Shown one piece after another: positions 47,476 through 57,905 of a stretch of DNA of 64,000 nt. Origin of the DNA: Megalopta genalis (Eukaryota; Arthropoda; Insecta; Hymenoptera; Halictidae); assembly GCF_051020955.1 (NCBI RefSeq), contig NC_135030.1, positions 1,852,501-1,916,500 of the forward strand, in the 5' to 3' direction. The notes under the pieces were generated by a model. It was not told the origin of the DNA. It saw only the letters and a program-made list of their open reading frames with translations, and made no database searches. Each line of letters starts with the position of its first letter. The first letter of the stretch is position 1. The position numbers and the translations under genes were made by a program.

Positions 47476-48172
47476 TCGGGTTTCCAATAATATTATCCGC
47501 CGAATTTTCTTACGTTTCACTCATTAAAATAGCTGTGTTCACTCCTTTTTGCTTAAATTTGCAACATATTGCAACCGTTTAAATTTTGGTTGTAGACTCA
47601 GGTATGGAAGTTACTTTTCTAAAGATTTCATTATTACTTTTTTGCAGTTATTTTTTGAAGTTGCATCAACTCGAGAGTCATTAGAAACCACATAGTTACA
47701 ATAGTCACTTAATTTACAGTAATTCGATACTAGATTCGATGAAGCATTTCAACAGACTTAAGATATTCCAACAATTTATTGCACAAGTTGATGTTGTTCG
47801 AGATTCCTGCGATGTTGTTGTTTCTCTTTGGAGTGTCTCAAAAATGTCTCGCAATCCGGAAATGGCGGGTTCCTCGGATCATTTGAAGCAACTTCTTCCT
47901 TTACAAAAATGTTCTCCGAGGCGCCGTTAACGAGTTATTAACGAAAAAGAGTGACCAATAAGAATCGAGTACGGCTGACGCGAGGCGGCCCAGCCAACCA
48001 GCGCGCGAAGCCCAGTTCCGCTCATTGGCTCGGTCGCCTCGCGCCAGCCGAGCTCGCCTCTCATTGGTCACTGTTTCTCGTTGATAACTCGTTAACGGTG
48101 CCTCGGGGAAAATTGTTGTAAAAGAAAAAGTTGCTTCGAATGACCCGAGGAACCCGCCACTTTCGGATCGCT
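47318..48172 (-). mobile_element. Composite fold-back block, inverted copy of 6973-7832
   Basis: Starts CAGGGCGTCCCAAAAATGTC. It carries about 35 bases of terminus, then jumps at a GGATCCTCGGAT junction into CCGTCTCC and continues as the reverse complement of the 7-kb block. An internal GGAGTGTCTCAAAAATGTCT terminus lies at 47835, followed by a fold-back copy whose outer end is missing at 48172. The three terminus-like segments suggest nested or abortive transposition. Confidence 0.8.
47437..47473. repeat. (GA)n microsatellite
   Basis: About 18 GA units; the inverted counterpart of the CT tract at 7674-7718. Confidence 0.97.
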
Positions 48173-50230
48173 CAAATCGAGTAATTATCTCCAACGGTAT
48201 ATCATTTTGTATTTGATTTGAAACGTTGCTTTATCAATAAATACGTTCGAAAAGTGTTCACCGTACGTTCTCCGTGTGCAAAGGGTCAATAATAGTAAAC
48301 AATTTTTGCGGCAAGCAATTCTTCATCGCTCTCTATTGAACAGGGATACGATAGAGCGACTTTCCGCCCGGAGAATCGATTTCCATTGTGGGAAAGGCGC
48401 GAGCACGGAACATGTGTATATCGGATATGAAACTTCCTGTTGTAGATGGAACGCAGGACACCGTGCACAGAGTCCGCGTGCTCAAGGTATCTGCGGACTC
48501 GTAGCCAAGATCCTCGAGAAAAGTTTTGCGACAGAACGTCGACAAAGCGCGTGGAAATTGTCGGACCGAAAGGCTTCTTGGTCAAGTGACTCGGGGAAAC
48601 TCCGGGGGCCGTACCCTTTGAAATCAAATTTCCTGTCTCGTGACGAAAACAGCCGTCTTTAAACATGTCTCTCGCCTCCGACAGGGGGATCCGACTAGAA
48701 AAATGCAGAACTTCCGCGAGAGAATCGAACGGAAAAACTGCATCGATGAACGTTGTGAAATCGTTTCGAGCCGTTTCGAGAGAACAATTCGACCTCGCGA
48801 TTTCGAAGCGTTCCAAACGAAAAACAGAACGCGAACTAGTCACGTGTTATATCCACTGGCTCGAGCAAACTGTTGATAGCGATCCGGATGGTCGATAAAC
48901 GGAAGAAAGGAGAGATATTTCCCAGGCGCGGAAGATCATGTATCGATGATCGATGCGACTCCGTTCGCGATATTTGCTGGATCGAAAAGTGTTCTTTTTA
49001 CTCTCCGTTCACGAGAGGAACGAGCCATTAAGATCGCTTCATGATCCCGACCGAGGCTCAACACTTTCTTCCGACGGTGATCGAACGACGGCCGTCAAGA
49101 TTTCGGTTTTACGATCCACGGGGTCGGCTTTACGATTTCGTCAATTTCCCGGACGTTTCGCGTCCCGGGCTGTCGTAAAAATTGTACTGCTAGGGAACAT
49201 GGCGCGAGAGGATCATGCAAGGATAACCTCTGACCCTAGCGTGACGTTCACCGGGCTCGACTGGTCTAATATCCTCGCGCCTTAAAAATATCACCCACAT
49301 TCCGCGTTAACAAATTCGTCTGCTCGTGGGGGCAAGCTAGACGAATATTTGAAATATTTAGAAAAATCCGTGGAGGAGCCGAATCGGCGAGAATCCTGTT
49401 CAATTCCCTTCGGACATTTCGACCATGAATATTTTCAGAATATTTTCAGCTGCTTGTTCGATCATACAGCCTGTCCAGAGATTTACTACTCAACCCTTAC
49501 TCCACCATAAATTCTGTCGTATACTTAACTATGCTTAGATTCACAGTGAAGTGAAGTTAATTATTAAATAAAGAAGAATGTAAAGTAAAGAGAAAATACA
49601 AAGAAAGATATTAAAGCCATAAACCCGTACGTATACGCGCGCTTTTGTCGCATGTATGAGCGCTTTGACAAGAATTTGTGTCTCATTTTTTCGTTTCACG
49701 AACTGTTTCATAAAATAAGATTTGTTCCATGAATCTCGCGATTTTGAAAAATGCGAATTTGCACGGATACCAACGACCCAATAATCCGTCACATTTCGGT
49801 AACCGGTTCAGAGACTGTTCGCGTCGCGAGCGAGAATTTGATCTGCGAGATTTTGAAATCCGACAACGATTAACAAGCCGTCGCGCGCCGATCCGGCGGT
49901 GTTCTTGTTCCATGCACAATCGTCACGGTAGGTCGACGTTAACGACATCACGTCGGTACACGATGGAGCAGTCGACGAATTAACGCCCCATTGATGTTCC
50001 GGAGGAACGGCCTAACTCGAATCAACGATCTGACGCTGTTTGTTCGACGAATTCGAACAATGCGATTGGTGCGCGGACACAGATTCGCGACCGCAAAATG
50101 GTTAGCATCGACAGGCAACTGTTACTGTAAGTCATAAATTTATGGAGCTTGTTTCACCGATTTCGTCTTCGCAATGTTTCGCAACCATCGTATTACGTCA
50201 AGGCAAAAATTGTTGTCTTCGTTGCTTTAA
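48173..50230. other. Unique CpG-rich sequence, no gene recognised
   Basis: Open frames up to 185 codons occur on minus (48286-48843) and 128 codons on plus (48276-48662). They overlap each other in several frames, have no domains and fit chance in stop-poor DNA. Being unique and non-AT-rich, it may hold intronic regulatory sequence, but no site can be named. Confidence 0.4.
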
Positions 50231-50438
50231 CCCTTTGCACTCGAAAGCTGTTTTAACTGTAAATTCGAAATCATTTTTCTGATTTATTGTATTTCTATCT
50301 TATATGACAAAGTGCATTTTATGCATACGAAATTCAGCTTTGCGGTTCATACAATAGTTGTATATTTAACAAGTTTTTTAAATCTAAACTTTAATAATAT
50401 AAAGATTCACCTCAGAGTCACCACTCGAGTGCGAAGGG
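50231..50438. mobile_element. piggyBac-type MITE, CCCTTTGCACTCGA family, exact TTAA duplication
   Basis: TTAA, CCCTTTGCACTCGA at the left; TCGAGTGCGAAGGG, TTAA at the right. It is 208 bp and AT-rich inside, with no coding capacity. The terminus differs from the CCCTTTCGCTACGG family beyond CCCTTTG/C, so it is a separate family. Confidence 0.87.
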
Positions 50439-51194
50439 TTAATTATTCGCATCTATTAAAAAATTATTGTTTCAAAATATTCGTGTAGCTTACCATCGCA
50501 AAACGTACACTTCATTTTATTGATTCGTACAAATGCAAAAATTCGATGCAGAAATGCAAAAATACAAAATTCTTTCGATCGTTTCTTGAAGCATTTTATC
50601 AGGTTCTTATAAAAATAGATTTCAACATGTTTTCGAAGATTTTGTTTGACACGTTAAGAATTGTTCGATGTCTGCGAAATTCTATGTTAATAACAAAAGA
50701 ACAGACTTGATCGTTGTTAACTATAAACATTGGACAAAACGATTCTTCGTTAAAAAAAACTAGCATAATTTTACACAGTAAATTCGTATTTTAAGGGTGT
50801 TATGTAAATACACATTTTTTGGGAGACTTTAAAAAGACTTCGAATAAAATTTCATTTACTTCGCCAACAGTTCTAGTAAATGATAAAAGGAACAGAGTTC
50901 TCTGAAATTCGATTAAAGTTTGTATTTTATCATTTCCTGAAAACTTCTGCACACTGTAAATGCACGAAGTTTCGCAATCGGATGATAAGAAAATAAAATG
51001 AAACTGGACTGATCTAATCCTTGATAGTTTCCATTTACACGGTCTTTTATCGGTTTACGGTCTCCTGTAAATGTAAAAAAAATGTAATATTTCATGCTGT
51101 AATGAAAACTACGCTATGCCTTATAGAATTAGAAATTTAAATCATTTGAGACATATATTTACTTTACAGTAATTTCATATATATATCTTACAGT
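50439..51194. other. Unique AT-rich sequence, nothing recognised
   Basis: No gene or repeat recognised. Confidence 0.5.
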
Positions 51195-51449
51195 AATTTC
51201 TGAAAGAGAAACTAATAAATTTTTCGTACATTTAATAATATTTATACAGTAATAATAATATTTATACAGTAATTTCTCCCTAATTTGCGCTCAGATTGTG
51301 CACAAAAATGGACAATTTTCCAATCTGAGTGCGAATTAGGGAGAAATTACTGTGTATTGTCGAATAAATATTGTTAAATGTACGAACAATTTATTAGTTT
51401 CTTTCAGTTTCAAAACGGACAGAACACTTTCCGGTAGACCTAATAGAAT
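51195..51449 (-). mobile_element. mariner-type MITE (TTAGGTCTACCGG end) interrupted by another MITE
   Basis: The right terminus CGGACAGAACACTTTCCGGT plus AGACCTAA is followed by TA. Inner arms (AGAAACTAATAAATTTTTCGTAC and its complement near 51375-51405) are inverted around a nested MITE at 51267-51352. The outer left terminus has been lost. Confidence 0.7.
51267..51352. mobile_element. Short palindromic MITE, CAGTAAATTCTC family, 86 bp
   Basis: CAGTAATTTCTCCCTAATTT at the left and TTAGGGAGAAATTACTG at the right. The centre is reduced to GCACAAAAATGGACAATTTT. This is an internally deleted member, nested in a mariner-type MITE. Confidence 0.85.
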
Positions 51450-51888
51450 AACTGTGCGCCTCGCTCTGATCACATTTATGTTATAACCCTGGAATAATTG
51501 GAGTGGTATGAACATCCGTGATGACTAAGGTCTCGTCGAAAAAAGAGAACAAGCGACGTTAGTCACAAAACGAAAAACGTATGTTAATTAAAACTGACGT
51601 CGGAGTGCAACTAAAATAAAAACATATATTACTGTTCCCTCCGAGACCGAATTATCAGTTATGCTGCATGCTGCAGTACAATTCGAGGTTAGGTTCTCCG
51701 TACGTTGAAGTTGCGAACAATAAAAGAATACAGAATATACATTTTTTTAAGATATTAGAATTAACGTATTCGTTTTCTAAATAAGAGTGATTTTACATTT
51801 TTTTTGCGGTTTATTGAATTTTGTTTTATAGATGAAAACATTATTTGAAAAGCCATTCATTGTGTAAATACTTTATTTACAGATTAAT
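51450..51888. other. Unique sequence, nothing recognised
   Basis: A GCTGCATGCTGCAG palindrome-like motif lies at 51663. No gene. Confidence 0.5.
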
Positions 51889-52066
51889 AGGCTTTTTCAT
51901 GACTGAACTGTATTTGAAAGAAGCTCGACAAAGTTTTAAATAATAATAAATAATAATAATAAATTTATAAAATAAATTTAAATAATAATAATAAACAGAT
52001 TAATAGGCTTTTTCATGACTGAACTGTATTAGAAAGAAGCTCGACGAAGTTTTAAATAACAATTTT
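51889..52066. repeat. Tandem duplication of about 60 bp around an AAT tract
   Basis: CAGATTAATAGGCTTTTTCA and the following 40 bases occur at 51891 and again at 51996 with three differences. (AAT)n lies between. Confidence 0.9.
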
Positions 52067-52344
52067 AGAAGCTGTTACTTTACATTCTTTCAATTGATTT
52101 GTTGTATTATGAATGAATTTGTTATAGTCATTGAACGATTCTTAGAGAAATTCCCAGCTATCATCTTCGACTTCAAGAGGACTATCTTAGTAGTAGTTGT
52201 TGTAATAATATGAAAATGAAAATATATAATATAAAGTATAATATGAAAAATTCTTCTGATGTCCTTAGTTTTAGTCATTTGAAATATTTTTTGAATGTAG
52301 AAATATGTTCATAAGGACTAGTCTGGTAAGACCACAAATATTTG
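52067..52344. other. Unique AT-rich sequence, nothing recognised
   Basis: No gene recognised. Confidence 0.5.
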
Positions 52345-52505
52345 ATAGATAATTATTATTATATTAATTATTATATTAATATTATATTTATGTTATATTT
52401 ATGTTATATTTATGTTACATTTATATTATATTTATGTTATATTTATGTTACATTTATATTATATTTATGTTATACTTATGTTATATTTATATTACATTAT
52501 ATTAT
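52345..52505. repeat. Minisatellite of TTATATTTATG units
   Basis: About a dozen units of 10-12 bp (TTATATTTATG, TTACATTTATA), preceded by a TTATTATATTAA tract. Confidence 0.93.
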
Positions 52506-53274
52506 AAAAATAATTAACGAATAAAGATTCGTCAAATGAATAATAGATAATTAGAGTAGTGAATAACTCGAATAGCAAAGAACCGAATAATGATCATTTA
52601 TTTATTCGTCACTTTCATTTAAATACAATATTATTCGAATAACGCCCAACACTGCCTTCTCGAATGCATGACGAACGTCTGAAAAACTCGATTGAGATCA
52701 TCAAAGACACACAGTTCGTTTCTCGGGATGGTTGGAAACGGCTAGAAACGCGAGTCGACCATGAAACGTTAGTCGTTGATGCGTTTTTCAGTCGGACAGT
52801 TTGCAAATAAATGAAAATCCGCCGCGGTAATAGGCCTCGATCGCATTACCGTGTACTCGAACAGAATAAATAGTGGCTAAAACGCGGCGAATTCAATTGA
52901 GCCCTCGCGCTGCGTAAAAGCCGTCGGTGTTCACGAGCCCGCGAGTGTTTGCGCGTTCCCGCGTTTCCCGCGCAGATCTCCGCTCGCTGACGTGAGCGTG
53001 TAAATGCGCATCGAATATGCCTTTTCACCCGCCGCCTCTATTTTACCCAGCTTTACACGAGATGCTGCCTCTTTTATTTGTTCGTCGATCGCTACTGGGC
53101 CGATGCCTAATCAAATTCATTGAGCGTCGATCATAGAACACTATCTAAACGCATCGAAAACTTTTGGGCCAGCGAAACAATCCCGAGGACATCAGTTATG
53201 GATTAACCTTTTAGGTACGGCTGAATTCTGCGCGAGGCTATTTCTCTGGACGGCAGAGTTTGATATTGTATATA
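52506..53274. other. Unique sequence, CpG-rich at 52800-53000, nothing recognised
   Basis: Short frames only. Confidence 0.5.
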
Positions 53275-53639
53275 CAGAGTGTCTCAAAAAAGTCTCGCAA
53301 TCCGAAAGTGGCGGATTCCCCAGGCCATTTGAAGCAACTTTTTCCTTTACAAAAATTTTCTCCGAGGCACCGTTAACGAATTATCAACGAAAAACAGTGA
53401 CCAATGAGAGGCGAGCTCGGCTGGCGCGAGGCGACCGAGCCAATGAGCGGAACTGGGCTTCGCGCGCTGCTTGGCTGGGCCGCCTCGCGTCAGCCGTACT
53501 CGATTCTTATTGGTCACTGTTTTTCGTTAATAACTCGTTAACGGTGCCTCGGAGAACATTTTTGTAAAGGAAGAAGTTGCTTCAAATGATCCGAGGAACC
53601 CGCCATTTCCGGATTGCGAGACATTTTTGGGACACCCTG
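53275..53639. mobile_element. Fold-back MITE, CAGGGTGTCCC family, complete
   Basis: TA, CAGAGTGTCTCAAAAAAGTC at the left; GACATTTTTGGGACACCCTG, TA at the right. It is 365 bp with arms of about 150 bp. The core has CCAATGAG twice and ATTGGTCA once, as in the 7-kb copy. Confidence 0.9.
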
Positions 53640-54762
53640 TAGACTGTTGTAAATCGATGTGAAGACAAAAGAAGCGTGAAATAATGCATATGAAGACAAT
53701 TATTTGGTTCAAACGATGAGCGAGTGAGCTACTACTGCACTACTTTCAACCGGTGAAAATTCTCAACGAAGGAAACAAATATCAGCGTAGCTTGTACATC
53801 TTGTAATTAGTGTACGCTATCCCTATTTTGTATAAAAATTCGCAGTCTAGTCATGACAAAAAGAAAATTAACGATAATATTGGAATTATTTAATAATAAA
53901 ACTTAGAGGTTTGTCTTAATCGAAAAATCACTATTAAAATTAAAGGGCAATAATTATGATATAAAGTAAACCGTAGAGCAAGTGAAAATAATTTGTTCTC
54001 TCCATAAAAATGACAGTATTATAATAGAAAGAAAATAATAGTACAAATGCAAACAAAACTTCATTTTCCTGTACAAATAATAGAAATGATTACAGAAGGA
54101 CGCGAATAACAGTACAAATGGAAGCAATTTGATTTCCCTATAAAAAATAACCGTGAAACCATCTCGTCGTTCTGAGTAATTGTAAAGTGAAAAAGTTCGG
54201 ACGCTTAATTTTCACCCATCCGGCGGTCGCAGTGTTAACGGCCATAATCGAGGAGGGGGCATGTATTAAGATTATTAATTTCAGAAGCGAAGCGCCGAAC
54301 CAATTTTGTCTGGTAATAGCGGGTGGGGGATTCGGGAAAGTTTGAAGAGAAAACGAGCATATCGAAAGCTGACCGGTAAGTCGGATACATTTTTCACTAC
54401 ACGCGAGCACGGAATTTCACCGTGGAAAGAGAGGAGTGTGTGCGTGTGTGTGTGTTTTTTTGCCGAGCCTCTCGACTAATTTCAGGAAAAAGTGGGGAAA
54501 AAAGCGGCAGGAGGAAAAAATAACGAGAAAATAAGCCGCGTCGTCCTGTGGAAATCTAAAACTCGGTGGCCGATGCCAAGGGGACGTCCAACTAACACGG
54601 TGGCTCTATCGTTACGGCAGAAAGTTCCACTTACGCGCGGGCGTGCCGGGCGAAATGAAATTCGCACGAACTTCGTCCGACCAGGCTCCGCTCTCCGTTG
54701 GAAAATGAAAACGTTCCAGGAAAGTGATAAATTGTAGAGCGGGTAAGTGGCGTTAAATCTAC
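53640..54762. other. Unique sequence, GC-rich from 54240, no exon recognised
   Basis: A TG microsatellite (about seven units) lies at 54440-54455. A plus-strand 81-codon frame (54492-54737) lies opposite the candidate Dys first exon intron and is not called. A plus-strand GTAAGT at 54743 is a good isolated donor but has no convincing exon. Confidence 0.45.
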
Positions 54763-54879
54763 CTTGACCAAAAATCTAGAGGAACTTCCGCCCGCTTCTT
54801 TCCGCTTCTTCTTCTTGGGAGCCGCGTTCACAGGCAGGCTGTTGCGAAACAGAAATTGAACCCGACGCAGCCCGAACAT
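54763..54879 (-). CDS. Candidate alternative first coding exon of a short dystrophin isoform
   Basis: On the minus strand an ATG opens a 39-codon frame that starts MFGLRRVQFLF, contains a basic run KKKKRK and a glycine/serine stretch, and ends RFLVK at an AAG|GTAGAT donor. The leader TGA lies in frame 27 bases before the ATG, so this can only be a true start or chance. No other ATG lies between the putative transcription start and this one. The donor leaves phase 0, and the next recognised exon on this strand (dystrophin spectrin exon, 38.7 kb downstream) begins in phase 0, so the two would join without a frameshift. Vertebrate and fly dystrophin genes use internal promoters with unique first exons spliced to a late rod exon, which is the architecture seen here. 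I do not recognise the peptide from any database entry. The donor is only moderate (no G at +5). The frame continues another 43 codons into the intron with no family resemblance. The call is inference from strand, phase, leader and context. Confidence 0.42.
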
Positions 54880-54985
54880 GTCGACACAATTTTCTGCTAA
54901 TTTTCACTCGGAACCTTCAATCTCAATTAATCCTAGATTTCTGCTACTGTTTAAAATTCCGTATGCATAGATGTTTTTATAATAA
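54880..54985 (-). promoter_or_regulatory. Putative TATA plus Inr core promoter and leader of the candidate short Dys isoform
   Basis: Read on the minus strand, TATAAAAA occupies 54981-54974 and an ACAGT initiator-like motif sits at 54950-54946. If the A at 54948 is +1, the TATA box begins at -33, close to the canonical insect spacing. The leader to the ATG would be 69 bases, with no upstream ATG and one in-frame TGA. Both motifs are common in AT-rich DNA, so the evidence is the combination with the open frame and donor just downstream. Confidence 0.3.
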
Positions 54986-55282
54986 ATGCATAAAATCCTG
55001 AATTCACTTATAAGTCGATATTAACAAATGCCGTAATAGTATAGGGACGATTTTTTATTCTAATACATGCAGTGGCTCACGGAGGTATTCGAACCTTATT
55101 TCTGGTCCTGAAAAAATTGTCGACATTTACATTGTTATACTTTCGTAAAGGAGAATCGTTGAATATTGTTTATTATTTAGAACAGTAACATTTTTCTCGT
55201 AAAACAAACCACCACAAACGATAGCAAAACCAGACCTTCACCCGGAAAATGTTATGCTATCAATTTGCTGGGATTTTAGGAA
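54986..55282. other. Unique sequence between the candidate promoter and a mariner relic
   Basis: AT-rich; may include the non-coding 5' end of the mariner relic (from about 55076). No upstream regulatory motif can be named. Confidence 0.4.
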
Positions 55283-55612
55283 TTGTTTCCAAGCAACGGA
55301 ATTGTTACTTCAGAAGTATGCTGCGAGCAGTTAAACAAATTACAAAGATCGATCGAGGAAAAGCGACCGGAACTGCTGAATCGTAAAGAAGTTGTCTTCC
55401 ACCACCGCAAAGCCAGACCAATTTTCATTTATTTTTCTTTGCAATATTCACTAAATGGAAAGAAACTCGATTCTAAAGAGGCTGTTGAAAGACCACTTGG
55501 AGCGATTTTTTGCGGAGAAAGATGGGGAATTTTATAAAAGGGATTTCCTAAAATTAATAAAATTGCCCAAAAGATGGGAGACCGTTATGAAAAACAAAAT
55601 GGATAACGTGTG
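55283..55612 (+). pseudogene. Decayed mariner transposase, C-terminal part
   Basis: The transposase cuts and pastes mariner elements at TA. The plus-strand frame starting at 55283 includes EVCCEQLNKLQRSIEEKRPELLNR and KEVVFHHRKARP, matching the typical region up to the ARP after the second catalytic Asp, although the residue expected as Asp in the HQDNARP-type motif is not Asp here (HHRKARP). About 35 residues containing the YSPDLAP-type motif are missing; the frame resumes at SLQYSLNGKKLDSKEAVE. A one-base frameshift near 55495 is needed to continue through FFAEKDGEFY and KLPKRWETVMKNKMDNV to the stop. It is therefore inactive by deletion, substitution and frameshift. It sits just upstream of the candidate Dys promoter on the opposite strand. 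Confidence 0.85.
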
Positions 55613-56269
55613 ATCGAATCAAGATATTTCTTTGTATACAAAAAATCTCTCCTTATTTACGCGTCAAAATCCGCACGAACTTATTGACCACCCTCATAGA
55701 TCTAAGTTGCATAGTAACGGTAATTAACTCGGCTCTAGATCTTTAATTAAGCGGATACGAAATGGATAATTGAGCACCCCTCCGGCCGCGCAATCACGCG
55801 CGGAGTGTCCGGCAGCATCCGTCATAGACAGCGCGGCGTCAGCAAGGTGTTGTCCCGGGGGGAGGAGGGGGGAGGAGGAGGGTGCATCAGCAACGTTCGG
55901 CAACCATAACGCGGCGAATGTGTCGGCTCCTCGTCACGTATTCAGCTACCTTGTCCCTGTTCCTGGCCGCCCCGAGTAAGTAAACTCGGATATACCCCCG
56001 GTCTAGCGCGGTGAGACAGGAAACTGGAGACCGGAGAAAGATAGCGGTTCTACCGCGCCGCCGGTGAGGCATGACTGGTTCCCATGAATATTTACCGGCG
56101 CCACTCAGTGGCAACGGCACACTTCTCTCGTCAGCAGGCCGGTAAGCACGGTGTTGCGAGGAGGCGCGCACACAGGCCGCCCGGAAAGTATCCTCGGACG
56201 GAGGACGGGGTGAACGAACGCGTGACCGATTCGCGAACGTTGCAGAATCCGTCGCATGACGCTTCGTAT
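55613..56269. other. CpG- and GC-rich unique sequence
   Basis: Includes a G-rich run at 55855-55882 and frames on both strands of 60-94 codons without known domains. No exon called. Confidence 0.45.
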
Positions 56270-57905
56270 CGGTCCACGTAGCTCCATACTGTTCTACGCT
56301 GCTCTATACCGCTTCAAATCGCTTCATATCGCTCTACACAGCTCCATACTGTACTATACCACTCCGTACCGCTCTATACCGATTCATACAGTTCCACATA
56401 CAGCTCCACACAGCTCTACATAGCTTCACATAGTTCCATAACGCTCCACACAGCTCCATACAACTCCAAACAGTTTCACACAGTTCCATACAACTCCACC
56501 ACAGCTATCGGTCACGTAGCTCCATATTGTTCTACAGTGCTCTATACCGCTCCAAATCGCTTCATATTGCTCTACACAGCTCCATACTGTACTATACCAC
56601 TCCATACCGCTCTATACCGATTCATACAGTTCCACATACAGCTCCACACAGCTCCACATAGCTTCACATAGTTCTATAACGCTCCACACAGCTCCATACA
56701 GTTCTACACAGTTCCACCACAGCTATCAGTCACGTAGCTCCATACTATTCTACACTGCTCTATACCGCTCCAAATCGCTTCATATTGCTCTACACAGCTC
56801 CATACTGTACTATACCACTTCATACCGCTCTATACCGATTCATACAGTTCCACATACAGCTCCACACAGCTCCACATAGCTTCACATAGTTTCATAAAGC
56901 TCCACACAGTTCCATACAGGTCCACACAGCTTTACATAACTCCACATAGCTCTACACAACTCCACACAGCTCTACACAGCTCCACATAGCTCCATACAGT
57001 TCAACACAGCTCCACATAGCTCCACATAGCTCTACACAACTCCACCAGCTCCACATAGCTCCATACATTTCCACGCAGTTCCACACAGCTCCACATAGCC
57101 CCACATAGCTCCATACAGCTCCATACAGTTTCACACAGGTCCACATAGCTCCATACAGCTCCATACAGGTCCACACAGCTCCATATAGCTCTATACAACT
57201 CCACGCAGTTCCACACAGCTCCACATAGCGCCACATAGCGCCACTTAGCTCCACACAGCTCCATACAGTTCCATACAGCTCCACATAGTTCCACATAGCT
57301 CTACATAACTCCACACAGCTCTACACAGCTCTACACAGCTCCACATAGCTCCATACAGTTCCACGCAGTTCCACATAGCGTCACATAGCGTCATACAGCT
57401 CGACATAGCTCCATACAGTTCCACGCAGTTTCACACAGCTCCACATAGCGCCACATAGCGCCACATAGCTCCACAGAGCTCCATACAGTTCCACACAGGT
57501 CCACACAGCTCCACATAGTTCCACATAGCTCTACATAACTCCACACAGCTCTACACAGCTCCACATAGCTCCATACAGTTCCACGCAGTTCCACATAGCG
57601 TCACATAGCGTCATACAGCTCCACATAGCTCCATACAGTTCCACGCAGTTCCACATAGCGTCACATAGCGTCATACAGCTCCATATATCTCCATACAGTT
57701 CCACGCAGTTCCACACAGCTACACATAGCGTCATACAGCTCCATATATCTCCATACAGTTCCACGCAGTTCCACACAGCTACACATAGCTCTACACAACC
57801 CCACACAGCTCTACACAGCTTCATACAGTTTCACACAGCTCCACACAGTTCCACACAGCTCCGCATAGCACCACGCAGCTCGACACAGTTCCACGCCGTT
57901 CCGTG
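56270..57905. repeat. 10-bp minisatellite with higher-order structure
   Basis: About 160 units related to AGCTCCACAT / AGTTCCATAC. In the left third, a longer unit starting at GTCACGTAGCTCCATA-like sequence recurs at 56271, 56510 and 56727 (about 239 and 218 bp). In the right third, a 60-bp unit (six monomers, with CGCAGTTCCACATAGCGTCA) repeats between about 57350 and 57780. Minus-strand frames up to 120 codons (ELCGAVW-type repeats) follow from 30-base periodicity and are not called as genes. Confidence 0.95.

Larger units (their letters stand above)
16042..54762 (-). other. Putative dystrophin intron (38.7 kb) filled with transposon relics and tandem repeats
   Basis: This is the interval between the candidate first exon and the spectrin exon on the minus strand. 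It would be a single intron of the short isoform, and part of a still larger intron of any longer isoform. I found no other spectrin-like peptide with splice sites inside it. If the first-exon call is wrong, the interval is still most simply read as intron upstream of the spectrin exon. Confidence 0.5.

Noticed and set aside
48286..48843. 185-codon minus-strand open frame
   Set aside because: Overlaps several equally long frames on both strands in stop-poor DNA; no domain or splice context.
54492..54755. Plus-strand frame with a nearby GTAAGT donor opposite the candidate Dys first exon
   Set aside because: The frame stops before the donor and has no recognisable product.
56952..57824. Minus-strand ELCGAVW-type repeat proteins
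   Set aside because: Explained by a 10-bp minisatellite read with a 30-base period.
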